Position numbers and translations under genes: made by a program | Notes under the pieces: generated by a model | The model's input: the letters and a program-made list of their open reading frames with translations, nothing else | Databases searched by the model: none | Told to the model about the DNA's origin: nothing | NCBI GenBank assembly: GCA_963764345.1 | Contig: CAVXSF010000033.1 | Coordinates: 9,868 to 73,867, forward strand | Direction: 5' to 3' | Source: DASQZK01 sp963764345 | GTDB lineage: Bacteria > Bacteroidota > Bacteroidia > Bacteroidales > GCA-2748055 | Length of the DNA: 64,000 nt | In this document: positions 60,135-64,000 of the stretch, in pieces | Position numbering within the stretch: position 1 is the stretch's first letter | Layout of the letters: each line of letters starts with the position of its first letter

Positions 60135-60480
60135 TATACTACTGCCGGTCGGGTAGGCGTCTGATCCCGACTAAGCGGGACCGGTACGCCTCTCCCGCCA
60201 CTTCCTCCCGAAAGTTTTCGGGAGGTCATGAATACAGCGCTTTCCCGATTGAATAACCGGGACAGGCAATTCAATTGAAGGGGTACGGTTTTATCCATCT
60301 CCGAAAACCTAACCGTTTCATATAGTCAAAGGTCAGCCTCCCGCAGAGCGGGACAGGTCGTGCAAAAATTCCCCCTTCGTTGTTAATACCCTATTCTTTT
60401 ACAAATTACCTGATCAGCAGCGATTTATTTTGAAATAGATCAAAATCCAAGGATTCCAAACGGGGAACGGACCGCAACCA
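60135..60480. repeat. Palindrome-rich (REP-like) intergenic sequence
   Basis: GC-rich hairpins sit in an otherwise AT-rich region: AGGCGT/ACGCCT enclosing TCCCG/CGGGA (60155-60191), and a perfect CCTCCCGAAA/TTTCGGGAGG hairpin (60204-60225). More pieces of the form CCCG...CGGGAC follow. They look like a dispersed repeat and may also terminate the OmpA transcript. Confidence 0.6.
60204..60225 (+). terminator. Perfect 10-bp GC-rich hairpin
   Basis: CCTCCCGAAA and TTTCGGGAGG pair around a 2-base loop 70 bp after the OmpA-family stop codon. No U-tract follows, so termination is only probable. Confidence 0.5.
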
Positions 60481-60647
60481 GATGATGATGTTCTGCCTGG
60501 GAAGCTCCATTGCCCGGGATTCGTTTGTTCGTGTGGCTGATGCCTTCGCAGATGTTACCGGTCTAAAGGGTGCTGCCCGGAGCAGTACATTAAAACTGTT
60601 GCATATACCTTCCGATAGGGAGGGATATATTCAACTGTGCAGGAGTT

Positions 60648-60929
60648 TTGACAATATTATTTTACCAAACCACCGGGAAGGAATATTCAGCAAGCTGCAT
60701 ACAGAATATAGTCCATGCTGCGGTAAAAGCTGCCGGGATAAAAAAGAAGACGTCACTTCATACCCTTCGGCTCACGTATGCCGCACACAATCGGGGAAAG
60801 GGGGTAAATTTAAGGTACATTCAAGATATGATGAGACATTCAAGCAGCAAGACGACGGAGATATACACCCCTATAACTCAAAAAGGCTTTAATCAAATAA
60901 AAAGTCCGATGGATGACTTGGATTTGTAA
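60648..60929 (+). pseudogene. Tyrosine recombinase (integrase) C-terminal remnant
   Basis: The frame retains the last third of a tyrosine recombinase: SASCIQNIVHAAVKAAGIKKKTSLHTLRLTYAAH (HxxR box, with LTYAAH in place of the usual HSFATH), LRYIQDMMRHSSSKTTEIYT (second His and the nucleophile Tyr) and GFNQIKSPMDDLDL. That last motif resembles the GVRSPLD end of integron integrases as well as Bacteroidota integrases. The N-terminal two-thirds and the first catalytic Arg are missing or frameshifted. It lies just before the attC-like sites, on the same strand. Confidence 0.75.
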
Positions 60930-60969
60930 AATTATTGCTATATTTATTTAACTAAACTAAACTAAAGGG

Positions 60970-61062
60970 GCTGAACACATATGCAAAATAAATGCAACTG
61001 TTACATATACTCCTCAAATTTGAGGAGTATATACAATGGGTGTGTTTAGCCACTCGTTGGGC
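60970..61062 (+). repeat. attC-like recombination site A (weak)
   Basis: Core GTTGGGC at 61056-61062 fits GTTRRRY. An outer arm GGCTGAACACA near 60970 pairs imperfectly with TGTGTTTAGCC (61041-61051). The left core box is not convincing, so this could be an attI-like or degraded site. Confidence 0.4.
61005..61032. repeat. 28-bp perfect palindrome
   Basis: Arms ATATACTCCTCAAA and TTTGAGGAGTATAT meet without a loop at 61018/61019. It lies inside site A, as the top of its hairpin. Confidence 0.95.
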
Positions 61063-61254
61063 GGTAATTACAAAGAGAAAACCGACACTTGGATTAAATA
61101 AAAAAAACCACGTCTTACCTATGCGAACGAAGACTATTAAGCTTTAATCGTATCTGGTGTAACATAGATAGTTAACGGTAATCGAAAACCTTTGAATTAT
61201 AAAGCAATATGTCATGAATTCCTAAGTTAAATCTGGATTGAAACTTGAGAGAGG

Positions 61255-61389
61255 GTGTGGATACAAATATACCGTGATTTAAACTTCGATAAATTAAATA
61301 CAGATGGGCAGGAATGGGATACTGGAATCAAAGTAGACGTCATTCTGGAGATCAAAAATGGATTGATTCATTGGAAAGCTATTAGGTAA
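61255..61389 (+). CDS. Possible 44-residue cassette ORF, unknown
   Basis: A GTG-started frame reads NFDKLNTDGQEWDTGIKVDV followed by ILEIKNGLIHWKAIR. Composition is protein-like, but the start is uncertain and an in-frame stop lies just upstream. It may be the end of a decayed cassette gene between sites A and A2. Confidence 0.35.
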   Translation: MWIQIYRDLNFDKLNTDGQEWDTGIKVDVILEIKNGLIHWKAIR

Positions 61390-61433
61390 TTCGCAAGGCA
61401 CCAATATGTACAAGGAGTTCGAATAATGAAAAC

Positions 61434-61568
61434 GTTGCCGCCAACATCCGGTAAATTTCATTGCCAGGTTCGTTCCTTTATTTTGTAAATTCGTTATTAC
61501 GATGAATTAATAATATTAACGAAGGCTAACGCCAGCTGGCAACGAAACTTACCGGTAACGCGTTGGGT
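61434..61568 (+). repeat. attC-like recombination site A2
   Basis: Right core GTTGGGT at 61562-61568 fits GTTRRRY. The left arm (CCAACATCCGGTAAATTTCA from 61441) pairs imperfectly with the right arm (AACGAAACTTACCGGTAACG before the core), with the GCCAG/CTGGC pair inside. About 135 bp. Confidence 0.65.
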
Positions 61569-61610
61569 TGCAATTGTACCGACAAGCCAGCACGATTAAA
61601 AGTGAGTTAA

Positions 61611-62084
61611 ATGAGTGAAAAATTTCTTCAAAAGTTTAGTTTTTATGATTATGAAAATGTTTCTATTGATTATAGTATAAAAACTAAATTGTTAGATTTG
61701 AACACTTTAGTTGATTATATAAAGATTAATCCGACTCGAGGATATAGTAAAGCTGAAAAATATATTGGAAAGCATCTTAATCCTTCAACAAAGAAAATTG
61801 AAACATCTGAGAGGCAACGGCCATGGACATTGTGGGTTTATAGCACAAATGGAATGGTGACGAGTAAGAGATTTGATGACCATGCAGAACACTTGATTCT
61901 AAAGGTGCAAAATGCAAAAGGACAAATAAAGGAATTTATTAATCAGCCTGACAGGTTTGAGATAATGATACAGATTTACTTATCGGTTTATAAAAAAGAG
62001 AATTATTTTGGATTTGGGATTAAGTCTGATTTATTTGGCAAATTGATTGAGATTACGAATTTTATTGAATGGAGAACTAAGTAA
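61611..62084 (+). CDS. DUF4279-like hypothetical protein (cassette gene)
   Basis: The 157-residue soluble protein opens MSEKFLQKFSFYDYENVSID and contains KINPTRGYSKAEKYIGKHL, RPWTLWVYSTNG and DDHAEHLILKVQ, the order of elements found in DUF4279 proteins. No signal peptide. It starts 43 bp after the core of site A2 and shares its cassette with the next gene. Function unknown; DUF4279 proteins often sit in variable regions. Confidence 0.7.
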   Translation: MSEKFLQKFSFYDYENVSIDYSIKTKLLDLNTLVDYIKINPTRGYSKAEKYIGKHLNPSTKKIETSERQRPWTLWVYSTNGMVTSKRFDDHAEHLILKVQNAKGQIKEFINQPDRFEIMIQIYLSVYKKENYFGFGIKSDLFGKLIEITNFIEWRTK

Positions 62085-62092
62085 TTGGTTTA

Positions 62093-62314
62093 ATGATGAA
62101 AAAACATTGTTGTGAGAGCATGAAGTATCATTGTGAATTTAAATGCGAAGTTCACAATGACCCATTTGATTGTCCTGACAGAATAATTTATTTTTCAGAA
62201 GAAACCAATGAATATGGAATAATAATACATGATGGGGGTAGCTCATGGATTTCGATCAAATATTGTCCATGGTGCGGTAGCCAACTAAATTTCATTAAAG
62301 AGGAAGCTGATTAG
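62093..62314 (+). CDS. DUF6980-like small zinc-binding protein (cassette gene)
   Basis: The 73-residue protein has two pairs of cysteines at the N-terminus (KKHCCESMKYHCEFKC), then DPFDCPDRIIYFSEE, YGIIIHDGGSSWISIKYC and a closing CPWCG. The layout agrees with DUF6980. The Cys pairs should bind zinc. It is 8 bp after the DUF4279-like gene, and site B follows. Confidence 0.75.
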   Translation: MMKKHCCESMKYHCEFKCEVHNDPFDCPDRIIYFSEETNEYGIIIHDGGSSWISIKYCPWCGSQLNFIKEEAD

Positions 62315-62325
62315 AAAACAACTGC

Positions 62326-62455
62326 AACCAACAGCGTATATGTGCCACAGCTACCTTTTACGCTTCGAATAAGTCAATTCTGAAAAAATTACATATCTTT
62401 ATTTTTACGACGCTCAGTCGCAGGTAGCTGCGTCACATATACGTAAACGTTAGGC
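62326..62455 (+). repeat. attC-like recombination site B
   Basis: Left box AACCAAC (62326-62332) and right core GTTAGGC (62449-62455) frame a hairpin in which CGTATATGTG..CAGCTACC pairs with GGTAGCTG..CACATATACG. GTTAGGC is the classical integron core. The next gene starts 8 bp later. Site C is nearly identical. Confidence 0.75.
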
Positions 62456-62462
62456 GCAAATA

Positions 62463-62957
62463 ATGAAGAAACTACATACTATATTAATTCTAATTACGCT
62501 TGAATTTTTAATAGGATGCACTAAAAAAGCAACTCGAATTGATTTTCATGGGTATTCCATTGGCTCAAAGGTTGATTCATCCTCAATTATCGATTCAGAA
62601 GATACTGATACAAAATTCAAGATTTTACATAGTAAATCCTTCCCAAATATTGTTTTAAGAACCTACGCTGATACAGTTATTAGTATTGTGGCAAATTTAA
62701 ATAATGAGGATGATGCTTTGAATCTAATTGAGGAAATAAATACTTCTCTCAACAGGACTTATGATAGCACCTATTATCCTGTCTCTGCGCAATATTGGGA
62801 AGATTATGAATATTCTTGGAAAGATCCATATTATGGAGATATGATACGGTTAGTAAAAAGTAGTAGAATTGGTGAAAATGAGTTCCACTGGTACCTTGAA
62901 ATAACAAATGATAGTCTTTTTCGGGTATTAGATTTGAGATATGATAAAGATAAATAA
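62463..62957 (+). CDS. Cassette lipoprotein with HGYxIG motif, unknown function
   Basis: The 164-residue protein has a lipobox (LIGC, Cys19). The start of the mature part reads RIDFHGYSIGSKVDSS, a motif repeated in the gene at 63108 (YKVHGYYIGDTID). The rest (SFPNIVLRTYADTVISIVAN, YWEDYEYSWKDPYYGD) has no family I recognise. It lies between attC-like sites B and C, and its ATG is 8 bp after the core, a typical cassette placement. Confidence 0.78.
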   Translation: MKKLHTILILITLEFLIGCTKKATRIDFHGYSIGSKVDSSSIIDSEDTDTKFKILHSKSFPNIVLRTYADTVISIVANLNNEDDALNLIEEINTSLNRTYDSTYYPVSAQYWEDYEYSWKDPYYGDMIRLVKSSRIGENEFHWYLEITNDSLFRVLDLRYDKDK

Positions 62958-62969
62958 GAAATTATCAGC

Positions 62970-63099
62970 GCCTAACAGCATATATATGTCACAGCTACCT
63001 TTCACCGCTTCGAATAAGTCAATTCTGAAAAATTACGTATTTTTATTTTAAGACACTCAATCGCAGGTAGCTGCGCCACATATACGCGAAACGTTAGCC
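62970..63099 (+). repeat. attC-like recombination site C
   Basis: Left box GCCTAAC (62970-62976) fits RYYYAAC and right core GTTAGCC (63093-63099) fits GTTRRRY. Arms CAGCTACCT/AGGTAGCTG pair as in site B. Over about 130 bp it differs from site B at few positions. Confidence 0.78.
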
Positions 63100-63107
63100 G
63101 CAAATGT

Positions 63108-63281
63108 ATGAAAGTAATAACCACAACAATATTGATTATTTTCCTTTGTATGTTCTCTGCATGTAATAATGATGAATCAAATTGCCGGTATAAAGTTCAT
63201 GGATATTACATTGGAGATACTATAGATAATAATTTTGAGATTACTAAAATTCAGAACTGCCTATCCCTTTCGGTCAAGTAA
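63108..63281 (+). pseudogene. Truncated cassette lipoprotein, paralogue of the gene at 62463
   Basis: ATG lies 9 bp after the core of site C. MKVITTTILIIFLCMFSAC is a lipoprotein signal, followed by YKVHGYYIGDTIDNNFEITK as in the upstream cassette gene, then unrelated residues and a stop at 63279-63281. The family sequence ends near 63250, where the transposase-bearing element begins, so the gene appears interrupted by insertion. Confidence 0.65.
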
Positions 63282-64000
63282 AAAGGTGTAACTTTACAGA
63301 ATGAGTAATAATGAGCATTATCCGAAAGATTTTCAAGAATTCTTAGCACAATTTAAGACCGACGAAGATTGCTGGAATTATATTTTTGAAATTAGATGGC
63401 CAGATGGCTATATATGTCCGAAATGTAAAAACAGTAATAAATACTGGCTGACAGAGCAAAAATTGATTCATTGTTCTTCTTGTGGTTATCAAGCGTCTAT
63501 TACGGGAGGAACAATTTTTCATGGGACAAGAAAACCCTTATTACTTTGGTTTCATATAATGTGGTGGGTTGTTGCACAAAAGACTGGTGCAAGTGCCAAT
63601 AATTTAATGGATTTTATGGGCTTTGGATCATACGAAACCGCTTGGTCCTGGTTGCAAAAACTTCGAAGAGCTATGGTAAGATCCGGAAGAGATAAGCTTT
63701 CGGGAGAAGTCGAGGTTGATGAAACTTATATAGGAGGAAAAGAAATTAGCAAAGGAAAACAAGGAAGAGGTGCTGAAACAAAGACTTTGGTGGTTGTAGC
63801 CACTGAATGTATTGGGAAACAAATAGGTCGAGTTCGCTTTAAGTGTATACCTGAAGCCTCTGGAAAACATCTTTTGCAATTTATTGAAGAAAATATTGAA
63901 CCGGGGAGTACAATAATAACAGATGGTTGGACAGGATATAGCTCTTTGTCTAATTCTGAGAAATATAAACATGAAACAAAAGTTATTTCAGGAACTGGGA
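63255..64000 (+). mobile_element. IS1595-type insertion sequence (3' end outside window)
   Basis: The break in the cassette lipoprotein near 63255 marks the left end, with CCTATCCCTTTCGGTCAAGT just inside. The transposase fills the rest. The right inverted repeat and target duplication are outside the window. Confidence 0.7.
63301..64000 (+). CDS. IS1595-family (ISXO2-like) transposase, 3' partial
   Basis: ATG at 63301 gives a frame open to the window edge. It has a zinc-ribbon pair (YICPKCKNSNK and HCSSCGYQ), a helical region (TGASANNLMDFMGFGSYETA) and the start of the DDE catalytic domain, EVDETYIGGKE, where the first catalytic Asp lies. IITDGWTGYSSL further on would contribute the second catalytic Asp. 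This is the ISXO2-like DDE transposase layout of IS1595 elements. The element sits inside a cassette lipoprotein gene. Confidence 0.9.
   Translation, partial: MSNNEHYPKDFQEFLAQFKTDEDCWNYIFEIRWPDGYICPKCKNSNKYWLTEQKLIHCSSCGYQASITGGTIFHGTRKPLLLWFHIMWWVVAQKTGASANNLMDFMGFGSYETAWSWLQKLRRAMVRSGRDKLSGEVEVDETYIGGKEISKGKQGRGAETKTLVVVATECIGKQIGRVRFKCIPEASGKHLLQFIEENIEPGSTIITDGWTGYSSLSNSEKYKHETKVISGTG

Larger units (their letters stand above)
60930..61254. other. Non-coding start of the cassette array
   Basis: Holds the first attC-like site, a 28-bp palindrome, and AT-rich sequence without a supportable gene. Confidence 0.5.

Noticed and set aside
60482..60892. 136-codon frame overlapping the recombinase remnant
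   Set aside because: Has no conserved motif and overlaps the frame that carries the recombinase catalytic residues.
62326..63099. Considered plain transcription terminators for sites B and C
   Set aside because: Length, GTTRRRY/RYYYAAC end boxes and near-identity of the two copies fit attC sites better.
63628..63972. Minus-strand frame in the transposase
   Set aside because: Shadow of the IS1595-type transposase on the plus strand.

Overview
The window reads as a chromosome segment of a free-living Bacteroidota, probably an anaerobic or facultative Bacteroidales/Marinilabiliales-type organism. The support is two SusC/SusD pairs, secreted enzymes with type IX secretion (T9SS) C-terminal tails, sulfatases, a LacI-regulated carbohydrate locus, a promoter of the Bacteroidetes form TTTG-N20-TAnnTTTG, and mostly absent Shine-Dalgarno sequences. 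No rRNA, tRNA or CRISPR was seen.

Layout. (1) 1-3840: two adjacent MinD/Mrp-type ATPases with inserted 2x[4Fe-4S] ferredoxin domains (the first cut by the window edge, the second frameshifted), a CoA-disulfide-reductase-like flavoprotein, and decayed remnants of a corrinoid adenosyltransferase, an Mrp-type ATPase and an outer-membrane barrel. (2) 3983-39843: a large polysaccharide utilisation locus. A forward GH78 rhamnosidase faces a long leftward run of genes: sulfatase, CBM/cadherin-like T9SS protein, feruloyl-esterase-like hydrolase, ADP-ribosylglycohydrolase-family protein, beta-helix glycosidase, metallophosphoesterase, DUF4838 protein, GH127, SusE-position lipoprotein, SusD2, SusC2, SusD1, SusC1, sulfatase, ribokinase, GRP sugar permease and LacI regulator. 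A GH2 enzyme diverges on the right. Copies of a GC(A/G)CAAACGTT-type operator lie in front of several of these genes, so the LacI protein probably controls the locus. The enzymes suggest a sulfated, rhamnose- and arabinose-containing glycan. (3) 39844-55499: HtrA-like protease, CbpA-type DnaJ, thioredoxin, SDR, GNAT, a TolC/MFP/RND efflux operon followed by a LytTR membrane regulator, a B12-binding radical SAM protein, and an exported enolase-superfamily dehydratase. (4) 55716-57976: a BASS-family transporter overlapping an exported RraA-like protein. (5) 57977-64000: repeat-rich, AT-rich accessory DNA with two genes that carry strong Shine-Dalgarno sites (lipoprotein, OmpA), hairpin repeats, a broken tyrosine recombinase, and a run of small genes separated by integron attC-like sites, interrupted by an IS1595-type transposase that runs off the window.

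Two features stand out. The first is the integron-like cassette array at about 60960-63250: GTTRRRY core sites, imperfect palindromes of about 130 bp, two nearly identical copies, start codons just after two of the core sites, and a paralogous lipoprotein pair. The second is the number of single-base frameshifts in otherwise intact genes (six clear cases), which points either to residual sequencing error or to active gene decay.
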